Below are positions 1 through 13,600 of a DNA stretch of 34,906 nucleotides, piece after piece. Source of the stretch: Branchiostoma floridae (lineage: Eukaryota > Chordata > Leptocardii > Amphioxiformes > Branchiostomatidae); the NCBI RefSeq assembly GCF_000003815.2, contig NC_049983.1, positions 21,638,506 to 21,673,411 on the forward strand, written 5' to 3'. Each line of letters starts with the position of its first letter. Position 1 is the first letter of the stretch. The translations under genes were made by a program, and so were the position numbers. The notes under the pieces are model-generated. The model did no database searches and was not told the DNA's origin. It saw only the letters and a list, made by a program, of their open reading frames with translations.

Positions 1-1003
1 CGACCTTAGATATTGGTAACTTTGTAGACTTTCCTACCTAGTTATTATACCTTAGTTCTACCACATTTATTATAACTGAGTATCATTTGGGAAATGCTTG
101 AATTTTATGGTAGACTTGTACACCAATTTTTCTGTGAGTTTTGATAATTTGTTAAAGCCATGAAATAAAATTCTGTATGATTTGAAACCTTCCTCGAAAA
201 CCAGTGAACTAAACTAGTTTGGCCCAGCCACAAAAGATGATGTTGTTGGTCCATGTTACTTACATATTGACAAGTGGACAACCCTGCTTCTTTGTGTGGC
301 TAAGCTTCTGACTTACAAAGTCCTAACAAAAATAAACCTGTACTATCTGTACTCTATTGTCACACTCTGAGCCATCCTGCATAGGTGTGCTTCTCACACC
401 AGGTGTACATTGTCTAACGATGTGCGATATTCCGTACATTACAAGTATATAGTTACCTGGTGTCACAGGTGTTCAGTAAGATACATGTTTGTATCAAGTT
501 TCAAAGATACACAAAAGGTGACAATGATACAATGTTACGTTCTGTTCTTAGCTCTTTAGGTTCAAACAGGAGACTTTGTGTAACTGTTTGTTTGTTATTG
601 TTTGGTAGGTATTGTTAGACAGCTGCAAACTCACGGGCCAGGCATTTGCAATTCATAGTTTTTACTTTGATTCAAGTGTTCGTACTTTTGTTGCTTGGCT
701 TGTCCCTCTGTGTGCGTGTCTGTCTGTGTGTTTGTTTGGGGGGGGGGGGGGTACATGGATGTCTGTCCGTATGTGTGTATATCTGTCTTTGTGTGATGCT
801 ATAATTCTCAATCAATATACATTTTGACATTTGATTTTGAACATACAAAGAAGTATGGGTAAAGGAATGAAGTCTGCCATCTCTGATTGCTTTGTTCACA
901 TTTACATAGATAGTTTGTTGAGATAAAGCAACATCAAATTTGTTAGGATTTAAAACATCAAAGTCCGTCAGATATTAAAATGAGATTTCCTGATATTTTA
1001 CAG
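1..1003 (+). other. Intron upstream of the first visible exon
   Basis: AT-rich sequence without coding character, ending in a canonical acceptor. I see no cadherin-repeat exon in it. It contains a run of 14 G at 738-751 after a TGTCTG-rich stretch. Nothing else stands out. Confidence 0.8.
738..751. repeat. G14 homopolymer
   Basis: Fourteen G in a row after TGTTT; the length is likely unreliable in the assembly. Confidence 0.95.
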
Positions 1004-1642
1004 ATGGAATCAACAAGGTGTCAGCGCAGTGTCTGCTGAAGGTTTCCGTGGTTACGGACGAGATGCTGTCCAACAGCATCACAGTCCGCCTGGGCAACAT
1101 GACGCAGGAGCTGTTCCTCTCTCCTCGGTACAACCGCTTCGTGGAGGGGCTGGCCGCCATCTTACAAACACCACAGGACCACATCCACATCTTTAACGTA
1201 CGTGACGACGTAGATGTGTCACACAAGATCTTAAATGTCAGTTTCTCTGCACGGGATCCTACACAAATCCGGACGGTGTACTACACCCCGCAGTACCTCC
1301 GGGAGCGTGTGTACCTCCGCCGGACGCTCCTTAACCAGCTGACCGCCGCGACCGTTCTACCGTTCGACGACAACGTGTGCCTCATCGAGCCCTGCCCCAA
1401 CTACGAGCGCTGCGTGTCCGTGCTCAAGTTCGACAGCACCGCGCCCTTCGTCACCTCGGATACGGTCCTGTTCCGCGCAATCCACCCGATCAATGGGCTG
1501 CGGTGTAAGTGCCCGCTGGGTTTCACGGGATCGTACTGCGAGACGGAGATCAATCTGTGCTACTCCTCCCCTTGCGGCGGCAACGGGAACTGCATGCGGA
1601 AGGAAGGCGGATACACCTGTGTGTGTAACGAAGATTACGCAG
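1004..1642 (+). CDS. CELSR: CELSR exon 1 of window: post-cadherin linker, EGF1, most of EGF2
   Basis: The acceptor is TTTTACAG before 1004 and the donor is GTAAGA at 1643. The exon enters with two bases of a split codon and leaves with one. Residues 1 to about 115 are the CELSR-specific linker after the last cadherin repeat, recognisable by SVVTDEMLSNSITVRLGNMT, FNVRDDVDV and ILNVSFSA. EGF1 follows, starting CLIEPCPNYERCVSV. Like vertebrate CELSR EGF1 it carries a long insertion (FDSTAPF, RAIHPINGLRC) before CPLGFTGSYCE. EGF2 starts NLCYSSPCGGNGNC and is completed in the next exon. Possible N-glycosylation sites are NMT and NVS. The upstream neighbour exon, which should encode the last cadherin repeat, is not in the window. 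Confidence 0.95.
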
Positions 1643-4600
1643 GTAAGACTTCTCGTTTCGTGTCACCCTCTTACAAAATGAACGCTTGGTCAGGGCTGTC
1701 TTGTTGGGACGGAAAAAGAATTCACCCCATCTGTCTCCCAAAAATCTGAAATTCGTGACATAAAATATGATGAAAATGTATATTCCTATGCTTAAAATGA
1801 CAGATTTAGCATCGAAAATTAACTCATTAAAATTAAAACATGGGCTCCCAAACAATGGGACAGAAAAAAATTTAAACCTGTAGACAGCGCTGCAACGGAC
1901 TTATTTTGGCTGAGAGAAGACAGCTTGGATCTTACTAATATTGTTTGACAGAAGTTTGGCTCCCATCTCTAATTCCTTCCTTGAAATCTTCAAGGATATG
2001 TTAACCAGGGATCTGGCCGAAAATTAGAAATATAAGGAAGATATTTCTCTCCTTTCTTCTGTAAAGTTGTCCTTAGATCTTCATATTAAAGAGTAATGTG
2101 AGAGTAATAGACATATTTCCACCCCAAGCTGAAAATGAGGGTAATATCCAAGAATTGTACATGTATGTCAGTTGGCTCGGTGGTATTTTCTTACTCATCA
2201 CTCAAAATTTCATCGTTGGCACCAAGTACAAATTCCAGTTCACGGCAATCACGCCCATTTATATATGGAAAGTCTCTGGGACAAAATAGTTGAAATGTAT
2301 TTGACTGACGAGTACCTTGTATCGAAGTCCATTGTATATACATTTTCACAACTTTATGGACTTAATGTCTGGTCTAATGCATTGGCACAAATTATGATCT
2401 TATAAACACTTTGTTAGATGTATGCCTCGTTAATGAGATAACAAGTTGTTATATTATGTCAGCAACAGTAAACTAGCTATCACATATTTACAAACTTGTG
2501 ACCAACCATGCTTTCAAATATCACAAATCCAGACCACACAACATATATTTACAACTCCTCACAACATCGAAATAGCTTTGTACCAAATAGAATCACAGTG
2601 TGAAACCTATGATATTTAGTTAACACCTTATACTGTAGTATTTAGCTGTGTTGTAGCTTGACACACCAAAAGGATGACCGTGACACCGATGACTCAGGGT
2701 CATGGTTAGGTTAGGACAGGTATTTATCCAGAGACTCCTTCTAAATCTGCTCTGGCCTCTTGTATTTCGGCAGGACCTTCGATTAGTTCTGGATTAGTGA
2801 GTCCTGTATCCTGCTGAGGGTACTCTAGTGTAGGATGTCTTTATTGAAGGAAAGGGTCTTTATTTTCCCCAGGTGAATATCCCTTGGAATAGATTTCTCA
2901 CCTTGTTTGCACTAATCCACTGGAAGATTTGCACTTGGGAAAGTTTGAACTTTGTGCTGCACCACTTCTTCTCCATCAGGAGGCACCATGTTTGGGTCAT
3001 CTGGGCACTTTTCAGCCAGGCAAATGCAATAATGACGTCTACACTAAAAACCATGTGACCTAAATTTCACTTAAGTTATTTCCTTTTCTCTCATTTCTCA
3101 GTAAAATTATAATAATACGGACATCATGAAAAGATCTAGGACTAGGAAGAAAACATGAAATTTTCTATGTATTTACCACCTAAACTTTGAGTAGTAAGAA
3201 ACACCTGTCAGACTCTGTTTTCCTGTACAGAATGATTTAAAAAAATCTGAGAACCAAGATCAGAATTCAGTGTGGCCTGAAATGGCGAAAAGGAATTTGC
3301 GGCTTTGGAAGGAACTCCTGTTGCCTACCTGGGGCTTCAAGGGAAGAAAACTGCCCTGATTACCTTCAAAAAACCTGCAACCAATCAGGCGTCTCCAGGG
3401 GGCGACAAGCTCAACTGTCAGCACATCGTAGTTAACCTTCCTCGCTAATGGTCTTTGGAAAGGACGTAAAATGGGGGTCCTGTGTTCAAAGAAGTGCCTC
3501 TAGCACCTTCTAGCAGCCCTTCACCTAAAATTTACAAGTTGTTCCTGAAACAGCAAGGAAATTTACTAACCTGTGTGCCAATTGGCATCACAACAGTTCA
3601 AGGCTTTGAACAAACAAACAAACAAACAAATGGTCATTTGAGCCAAACGTATTTCTGTCCACGTAAAATGGGGGTCCTGTGTTCAAAGAAGTGCCTCTAG
3701 GACCTACTACTAGTACTAGCAACCCCTCACGTAAAATTTACAAGTTGTTCCTAAAACAGCAAAGACATTTGCTGACCTGTGTGCCACTAGGACTAGGTAC
3801 CACAACAATAGGGGGGTATAAATGAACAAATGTATGGTCTTCTGTGCCAAGCTTATTTCTGTCCGACACTTGTAAAGAATTTTATGTTTTATGTTGTTGA
3901 AAGAAAAGAAAAGCATTAGTTTAAAGAAAACTTTGGTAGGAAAGAACAACATTAGAAACAGATGTTTCAACCTACAACCTTTAGCTGTGATGTTTGTAGA
4001 TCAAGTTGTTTAACCCAGCATCAGACATCAACACTTTAACCACGACCTTGGGACTCTCCTAACCCAATGTCAAGTCCGAATCTTAATTACAAATCTCATT
4101 TTCTCCACCCTCCCTCACGAGATACTGTAAAAGCCAGGTTTAGCTTAAGGCTTGTAATTACGTAGTGTAGGCACTGTTTATAAACTTGCAGTCTGTCTGT
4201 AGCTTAACTGACTTTTATGTCAATGAGGAACACCTGTACCCATGCCACATGCACTACTGTAAATTTCTTAATGTTCACACTGCGTAAATTTGGTGGCACT
4301 TTAAAGTAAAGAGAGTTTCCTAGTTTCTTTACTGTTAAGGAATTGTAGGAACACGATGGAACAGAGAACATGTGTCAAAGCAAGGAGCTTTAGTTTTATC
4401 AAGTAAAATCCGCTAACATAAAAACACGACAAAATTGTTGATTCACAGTAAGACAGTAAGGTGAAAACAGAACTAAAACCTTTTTAACAAGGGAGTCAAT
4501 CACACACAGCTATGGAATACATCTAAAGGACTTAAATTTGTGTCTGCACTTGTCATATTGGTAAACAAAACTACATGAAAACGTAGACAAAGATTTGCAT

Positions 4601-7600
4601 TTCAAAAGGTTTGCTCCCGGTATCAAATTTATTAGTACAGAGCGATTGAATTATCCCATCCTAATTGGCCGACCGTCTGTCTGCAAGGCGCTCATTTCCT
4701 CCCGTTATAACTCTTGTAAACATGTCTGGAGGGCCTCCCGTTGCCATGGCAACATAATTGATATAACGGCCTTATCAGATAGTGTAGTGGTAGGGCCTGT
4801 CCGACTTCCCTACCTCCGCAGTAAGATAGAACAGCTGAAGATACGAATCACTTTCTCACGCTGTAAAGACGAATTTCGCGCATTTTTCTCTTATCGTAGT
4901 TTTACCCCAGTTGACACGGCGTAGATTAAAATTTCATTTTGTTTCACACAAAGGAATGCTGTAGAAAGTAATATTTTTGTTTCTTGTCTTACATTTCCGA
5001 TGGATCCTTCCCTGTGTGTAGTTAATTTGGAGAAGGAGCCAAAACAGAGACAGCTGATTCTGGGCTGTGAATACCTGAATGATGTCATGTCTTGTCAAGG
5101 GATGGCCCACTATAGGAGGGGGGTGCTAAATTGAAATAAAAATTGTTCTTCCATTTTTAGCAACTGATTAGCAAGAAAATGACATGTTTACGAAATTAAG
5201 GCAAATTTTGAAAATTTGAATGTAAGATTGTTCAGTTAGGATATTCGGTATTGTTTTTCACGTTGGTAAATCAAGAAACAGTATTATAATATCATATGGC
5301 CCTCTGTAGTGTCCCATTAATGGACCCTTGACTAAGGTTATATGTATGAGGGTGGAGAAATGGATGAGTCACTAGCATTACTGTACTGGTCATGCTTCTG
5401 TAATCATTCTTTTGAAATTCAAAAATATTCCAAGATCCTTATATATTATTCATTGTACCAATCCATGTATTCGATGTAAGAAAACCTATAGTATTTGTAA
5501 ATTCATTTTAGTCGTTGTGATTTTTTCTATTCCAAAATGGCATGAGAACTGATTTTATGTTTAGAAAAGGCCCAGACTGCATTGATAAATTGCACAGCAA
5601 TAAAACCGTGATAGCTCCAAACACTATTACACGGCATGGCGGACAATACCAAACTGTGTCAGGTGTCTGGAGAACACTTTATCACACGTTCCCGGACATT
5701 TCCTCGCACAAAACCCGCTGACAATGGCTGCCGGGGGTCGTGCGCCGGGAGAATACTCGATCACGGCGTCCTGCTGCATCGCTTGTTCACTTGAGCGGAA
5801 GAGAAGTGGTGAATAATTAATGAGGGACTTTAGGAAGCGAGCGTTGAATGGAACTGTCAGAGAAATGGAAACTAATGGGAGATAGAAATGCACAGGCATG
5901 TAAATACTCTTATACTAGCCAGCCAGTCCGAAAACTGATTTGATTATGGAGAACATCCAGTTACTGTAATGTGATTTTCTGCAGCCAATGAGAGATAGAG
6001 TGTCTAATTAAGTCATCTTTTGCTTATCCAATGCAGACTATCAGCTGGGGCCAGGCATGCTCAAATCAGTTCTTCTGTTGCCAGACTAACATTCTAAATC
6101 CTAGCTTTCTTCCTAATAGAGAAGCCTTTTGCCAAAATATTCTAATATACCCATTTTTACACCTGGGTGGAGCAATGAAAGTCGTGTAATGTGCCTTAAT
6201 CTCAAGAGCACTAGATTGGTACATGACAGGATTGTAACCCAGGACCCAGTAGAACACTGAATACAGTGGGTTCTGGGCCCCCCAAAACACCATGCACTTA
6301 CACTACAGTACACATCCTGATTTAAGTTATAAAGGTGGTTACAGTGTTAAGTATAGCATGATGCAGATTTACATTATGTCAATCTGCATAAACATGAATA
6401 GCCAATTTTTAGATTATAGGTCCATTTTTAATCTTCCTTGTTTCCCCCACTTTGCAAATCAGGAGACAACTGTGAAATCAACGCCAGAGAAGGGCGCTGT
6501 ACGGACTACGTGTGTAAGAATGGCGGGGTCTGCACCAACCTGCTGGTGGGAGGCTTCAGGTGCAACTGTGGGATGCAGGGAAATCACGTCACCGACTTCT
6601 GCGAGGTCTCCACCCGGAGTTTCCCGCCCAGATCCTTCCTGACGTTCCCGGCGCTGCAGCAGCGATTCCGCATGCAGCTGTCTCTCACGTACGTTTCTAC
6701 TGCAATAAAACTTTCTGCTTTTGTTTGTCCCGATGACAAACTATTTGCTGTGATGTTATGAGAAGGTTGTTGGAAGGTGTACAATAAAACCAAGTATCCC
6801 AAACAATGACTTGTAAATTTCAATTTTATGTCATCGTTTTTCATGCTTCAATCAAGCCATAGTATCCTTAGGAAAAAAACATTATGACCAATGTAAGCTG
6901 CAAGGTATGGTAACTCATTTCTCCAAACACCTTTTACAGAAAACACAAGATTGTGGTTACAACATGATTTATTTTTTTATATGTTGAATAAGCAGATATG
7001 AAATATTACGATGAGCCAAGGACTCCCACAGAATTTGAAAGCATTAACGATGATTTATCTCTCTGTCCTGAACAGTTTTGCTTCCCAGAACCGAAACGCC
7101 CTCCTGCTGTACAACGGGCGCTACAACGTGAAGCACGACTATCTGGCGCTGGAAATCGTGGACGGACAGATCAAGTTCTCCTTCTCCACGGGACAGGAGA
7201 CGACGGTGGTGCAGCCGCACGTCCCGGGGGGCGTGAACGACGGGCAATGGCACACCGTCACCATCAACTACATGAACAAGGTAAGACATAAACAAACAAA
7301 CAAATAAACAACCAGAGTATTCTCGCCAGCATACTAGTTGTTGGCATCCTTCTGTCTCGCAAGACAATGAAATTCACGCCATGGTCTGGTCAGTTTAGGT
7401 TGCAGTTGGGTTGCAGTGCCTGGCATAAACCAACAAATAAACATAAACAAGGTTCTCGCCAGCACAATTGAGCATAGATGGCTGTGATTTGGGCCTCTAT
7501 GCTGTGTTTCAACTAGGGTGAGGGGCTTTTCTATTGTTTTGAAACAAAAATAAAGATATGTTGGCTTTATTTCATGAAATTTGGCCCTCAAAATGCAGGA

Positions 7601-10600
7601 AATAGTGTTTCTGAAGTCTCATGAATTTGAAAATGTTCAGGGGGAGGATGTTCTAAGGATGTTCCCTGACCCTTTCCAATATGCTCACACTTACGCCACC
7701 TGCCACTTTGCTTTGCTATGCTGTGAAAAAATCCTGTGAGAATGCTGAACTAGATAAATTGTGATGCCTGGTCATAGCTTAAGTGTCTTCAGCATTTTGT
7801 TGATATGAGACTTAAGATTATACGGAATTAAGTAATCCTTTTAACGCAGCATTCAGAGGTCTCGACTCACAGGTCAGTTGTTTGGTCAGCAAACCTGCGG
7901 AATGTGTCACCAAGCCCTGGGGGAAGATTTACCCAGATTATCTGGGCTAATCCGGATTTCCAGATCTGACTCTACCAAACACTGAGATTAGAACATAACT
8001 TCTCAATCCATAGAAATTGATACTACTGTATCCAAACTGGGATAGCCTGGGGGCATTTTGTGAAAAGTTTGATGTTTTCATTGTGGTTTTGTAAAAAGTA
8101 GTTTGTTTATTTTTACATGCAGTGTTTTGATCAATAGAACAAAGGCAAAAAATCTTCCTTGAAAGTACTGGTACTGGGATAGTTAAGGGCAATTTTGTAA
8201 AAAGTTTGATGTTTTGGTTGTAGTTTTTTGTTAAAAAGTAGTTTGTTTATTATTCTACGTGCAGTGTTTTGATCAATAGAACAAAGGCAAAATATCTTCC
8301 CTGAAAGTAAAAACAACAAAGGATGTGGCTGTCTGGGTATGCCTCAGGGCATAGTTTTCCTAATGTTGCTCCCTTTGAAAAGGATGTACTTTCAGGATGT
8401 GTCACTAACTAGCATGATCAAAGGCTGCCCAACACAATGGTACAACCTGTTAGCAGGGGACCGGGTTAGGTGGTGCATTGTCCCCTTACCTGTGTCAAAC
8501 TCACCTGTCCATTGTGTAGTCAGCCCTGGGATCGGCTTAAGCCGGCTTAAAACCTCACGAACAAAATGTCAGAGCACGAAGGTGACCTTCTAAGGAATCA
8601 ATGGAGTCCTTTCAGAACTTCCCCCAACGTTTCAACCTTGTGTGGTGTTATTTTTCGCAGCCAGGTTCTTCTCACTTTGAGTGTCACGTTATGGGTAATG
8701 TTCTGTTGGTGTTATGTTTGACGTACACCCCCGCTTTGCAAGGATTGGTACAGGCCAGGTTTGCTTTCTTCAGTCTGCACCTTGGCGGCCATGTTTGCCA
8801 AGCGTGTGTCACATTCAGGCAGGGTTTAGCAGTGGTCGCTGAATTCTGGGAAGAGAGTGGGAGGAAAATTTGCCATGGATAGTAGTGTGTTGTTGTAATA
8901 TAACTGACTATTTGTAATGGCAAAAGGAGCCATTAACAGCCATATACAAGTCAATATTGCCCTTTCTTCCTAATACTCTAAAATAAAGTTCTTAGAGTCA
9001 GACTTGTGGGATTTTTTTGTTGATATAGTCCTACATTTGAGTGTCAATATTTGAATTTTATTTAGAGAATTTAGCCTACTTTGTTGAAACCTCAGTAAGA
9101 TTATACCTATAGTTCTTTTTCAGTGCAAACAATGACTGGTTCAGAAGGCTGTAATACAACTTCATGATCTGTGCCCACAAACATGTGAGTTTGTCAGGGG
9201 TCAGTTGTGTGCAGCCTTGTGGTTAGGTTGTGGGTTTGTTTGAGCCATGTCATGGAATACAGGGTTACAGCTGCAGAAATGTCAATACTCCTACAGAGAA
9301 TATATCTACTGGGTTGACAAGAATTTCTTCAGGATGTATATCAGCGCATAACCTCCTTCTTGATATCAGGTAGTTTTTGGAAATACGTTACGTTAGGGCG
9401 TTTTACGGGAGATTGCATATTGTGTACTGGAAAATATACTGGAAATGTGTACTGGAAAATAAACGACCTTGAACTATTCGACCCACGCAAAGTTGTTCGT
9501 CCAGCCGTGAAAGCGAGCAAACTGGAAAGTTGAGACGCTTGCAAGCCGAGTCCCCGTCATTGTGTCACGGGATAGCGCTGAGTGGCTGTAACTAGTGTAA
9601 GGCCACAACAAGTTTATTTGTTGCATCTTGGATTTTTTCTGTTAAAGATTGCACTGCCAGGTCAAAAAAAATTTTTTTTTAATTTTTAACTTCGGTTTAA
9701 CAAAAAAAAAAAAACAGCCTGAGGAGTTTGATAGCAAGTTTTATGCAATGGATCAGTTAATCTTTAATTTGTTACTAATGTTCTGATAAAAGGCGTTGTT
9801 TTTAGTCTGAAATTATGTCCATGTGGCTCTGAATGGCAACTTTTACAGGTTTGTGATAGCAAAACCTGTATAATTTTTCCCAGGACTTAATTTTTGTCTT
9901 GAAAGTGAAAAAAATGGATAGGCGAATCCGAGCAGCAACAAATAAAATTGGAGTGGCCGTGTGTTATTAGATCACTCTGAGTGGCTGTATTGGGGAGTCT
10001 TTGGCGGGCGGGTTTGCGGATGTCAGCGCCCGTTCGTACCTGACTGGTACTGAAAGGGTTTCAGGGTTTGCGCTGCAGCAATAATGAAGGCGCTGTGTAA
10101 ACGCTATCCTCCACAAATTTGTCTAGCAGGGTTCATCAAAGGTGAAACCTGCCTACATACATTTCACCACACCCCTGGATTTTAAATCCAACTCAATAGT
10201 GTACTTCAACATTCTGCTAGTTTTTGAGTTATGATATTTGAGTTAGCATTAAATATTAACTCAAAATGTGATGGTTTAACAGTTTAGATTGTATTAATAC
10301 CTATCTATTTTGACACAGTACAATCATTCTAAGCTCCCCAGATTAGAAAAAAAAATACATCTTTGTTACATCACAAATACCTTGAAAATGCCACTGTAAA
10401 ACTAAAAGTCTGAAGTAGTTGTAATATAGTCATACTGTTTTGCTGACAAATAGTTTGGTCAGACAAAGTTTAAGTGATAACCACAAAGCTTGTATACACC
10501 ATACCAGTGGCCTGGTCAGCTTGCTTGACAGTTGCCAGTGAGAGGAACCTGATACAGAAGGTGTGGGTTAAGGTCTTGATAATAAGACAAAGGTCAAGGT

Positions 10601-13600
10601 CTCGATTTTAGGTGTCCTGAACATGATGTGGTCTTTGCTTGTCTTTTTATTTTAAATCAGAGGACCAACAAATTAATTGGTGTGGCTCAACACTTGGCTA
10701 ATCCAATCTCATCCCAGCCTGTTCTAGATTCTCCAAGATAAAGCCGCTTTTAAGTATGATAACCCTCAACGTGGTCTGGCGTATGTCCCACCCACTAAAG
10801 AGGGTCTGCATGCTCTTTTACGTAATGCGTAGGCAGCCTTTTTTATTTCCCATAATTCATAGGGAAAACCATTTTATCTACGTAATACGTAGCGAGGCGA
10901 ACAGATTTGGCGTAATTGCCGCACTTGATTTAGCGTAATACGCAGGAGGTTCTTCTGAATTCAGCGTAAATCGTTGTCGGGACCCCCCATGCAGACCCTC
11001 ACTAAACACTCATGGTAGAGGTATCCCAAAACCCTGACAGGCCATGCATAATATTTATTTCCCCATGTAAGAAACATTTCTCTTTGTGAGGTCCTATACT
11101 CCTTGGGGAACGATTGAAGATGATGCTGATGACAAGACCTAGTCTGGTGACCTATATCAGTACAGTGTCATCTTGACAACTAGCACTGAGAGCTGTAGTG
11201 TTTATGGGTAAATGTAGGAGTACTGACAGTAAATATCAACATGTACAGAAGTCTGTTTCAGACCCCCTACTCCTACAGGGTAGTACTAGTAGTACTGTTA
11301 ATCCAAAGTTTGATATTGCAGTCGGAAAAGGAGAAGTATATATCATTTGATTTTAGCGGTGAGAACAATGTTCTATAGCTGGCCTCAGCACAGGAATGAA
11401 ATAGTTTCAATGTTGAATAGTGCCTGCTGAGGTCCTTAAAATCAACTTACTGTTAACAATTCAAGAATTACAGTATGTGGTTGGTAACATTTTGGAGTCT
11501 TGCTGGGTCAGTTGTTGAGTAGCATTCTGGGAGATTAGCCAAGATAAACGTTGAACATTCAAAAGTGGCTTGTTACTGTACATCACCAAGTTAATCCCCA
11601 CGTTATGTAATGCATCGCAGATGTAACATGGCGGCCAAAATGGCGTCGGATTCCCCCCGCGCCGCCAATAAACCCGGCGGACCCGCGTAGAAAAGAATGT
11701 AGGTTACAGCTGGAGGTTTAGCCGTGTCTAAATAAAGTCCCTGCCGGAATCCGAGGAATCTGAACTTGGCGACCGCAGGATGTTTTGGAAGCTCGTGGGT
11801 GATGTTTTTTCTGTAACAAGCAATTTACCTTGGCCTCTCCCTGGGTCTAACTCTGCACTGAGATTACAGCACAGTTCAAAATGTCCCTGTGTTCCTTACC
11901 CTTGGACTCCCCGCGACCTCCCTCTAAGTACCGGTACTCCTTTCCCAGCCTCCTTGAAAAGCCATCAGAATGAAACAAAAGGCAGAGTGCTTGACTCCAG
12001 GAGTTAGTCACTTAAGTCTGGTGGAGACTTTCTTGAAATGTGATCAACTCTTGTTTTAATCACATTCAAGTATGGGATCATTGCAAAAGGTCACAGGGTT
12101 TTGAACCCCCTCCCCCATCCCAACCACAACTAGCTACTGTATATGTTGTAACTTTTGCGTAGTTTTATTGTCTTGGGAAAATTTGTGGCTACTGTAGTAC
12201 AAAATTGTTTCAATCGCGAATTTATAACACCCCAAAATCTTCTTTTTCTTCTTACCCCAAAATAAATCCACCACAAAAGTAGATGAATTTACAGTAGCTA
12301 AGGAAAAGGTCTGCTGTTAATGGTTTTAAAGTGCCCCTGCGTGATAAATCTTGGGACCCCACTTGTGGGAGCTACTGTTTGATCAGGCTGAGTTGGAAGC
12401 GGGTTGTATAAACGGTGTGAGAGGCTCATGTGGTGCTCTGTTCTGTGTCTGCAGGAGTCCTCTTCTCTCTTGGCAAACAAGGATAGCGGGGATTCCAACC
12501 AATGGCTGATTTTTAGGCCAGGCTGGAATTAGAGATTGCTGGAAAATAATTTACTGAAATTGTGAAATTTTACTAGCTTTGGTGCAAGCATAGGTATTGT
12601 TTGCAAGTCAGTTTGTTAGTGGGTTATCATGGAGTATGGGAGCAAGGGATCGTGAAAACTAGATCACTTGTACTCTGCTTGCCCATGCCTTTGTTTCCAT
12701 TTTGATATAGAAAATTTAATCCCTAAACTAATTACTTAATAATCTACTTCCACAATTAGACTTCCAAAATTCAACATGAAGTATGATAATTAAATGGTTG
12801 ATTGTCACGGAATTCAAATACATTATGGATATGGTTCAACATTTTTTCCAGGTCTATTTTTGGCAGGTATGTTTTAGCATAAATAAACCATCATGTATTT
12901 TGACCTTTTTCTAGGAATTAATTCTTACCCAGTCACTAAATCTACCTGAGAATGTACCAAGAAATTCCTGTCAGTTTAAACACGTGGGCCGTCTTATTTA
13001 TGTAGTCTTGAAGTTGTTAAGACTTGTGTAAATCTCCATCCTCTGGATTTCATTAGAGGGTGCCAAAGGTTTGCCCAATTTGGCTGCTGCATATCTCTAT
13101 TTGTCGGAAAGATGCCGTCAGGCAAAAAATGTCTAACTTGCTCAGTGAGTGAATCACAGGAAAGTTAGAGCAGAACTGTCTCTGGCTTAGATTTTTTTCT
13201 GCCACACTCATTGTTTTGGAGCCCATGTTGTTGATTTTACTGGTTGAATATCTCATTTCAAGCTTATGAAAGCACATTTTCACCATTGGAAAGTTTGATG
13301 TCATTTTTTTGGACAGATGGGGTAAAATTATTTTCCGTCTCAACAAGCATTGTTTCATACTATATAGGTCTTAGACACAGCCATGCGTTAACGCAACCTC
13401 CTTGGTTAAAGTATAGGTGGGCCAATCAATTTCTTCTGAATTCAGAATTTCAGGGTTAAAGAAGGAGGAAAGAAATTTTGAAATATATCTCATTGTCATT
13501 AGACTGTTAATGTAATAAAACTGAAAAGTGGTATAAACAATTATTAGTAAGGCTCACAAACTGATTCGTAAAAATTTTGGAATGCTCCATTTTTGTAGTT

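Larger units (their letters stand above)
1643..6462 (+). other. Intron 1 (4.8 kb)
   Basis: Phase 1 intron between EGF2-coding exons. It holds a dispersed repeat copy (about 1700-1930), a 197-bp tandem duplication (3464-3865), a candidate regulatory patch with RFX and FOX motifs (about 4595-4930) and a CpG-richer patch (about 5620-5890). The rest, including 1931-3463, 3870-4590, 4931-5600 and 5900-6462, is AT-rich sequence in which I see nothing defined. Confidence 0.8.

Noticed and set aside
3395-3415. CTCF-like motif (CTCCAGGGGGCGAC)
   Set aside because: It mismatches the CTCF consensus at about three of fourteen positions; too weak to call.
4595-4924. A 109-codon plus-strand open frame
   Set aside because: No recognisable domain and no codon bias like the CELSR exons; the patch looks regulatory instead.
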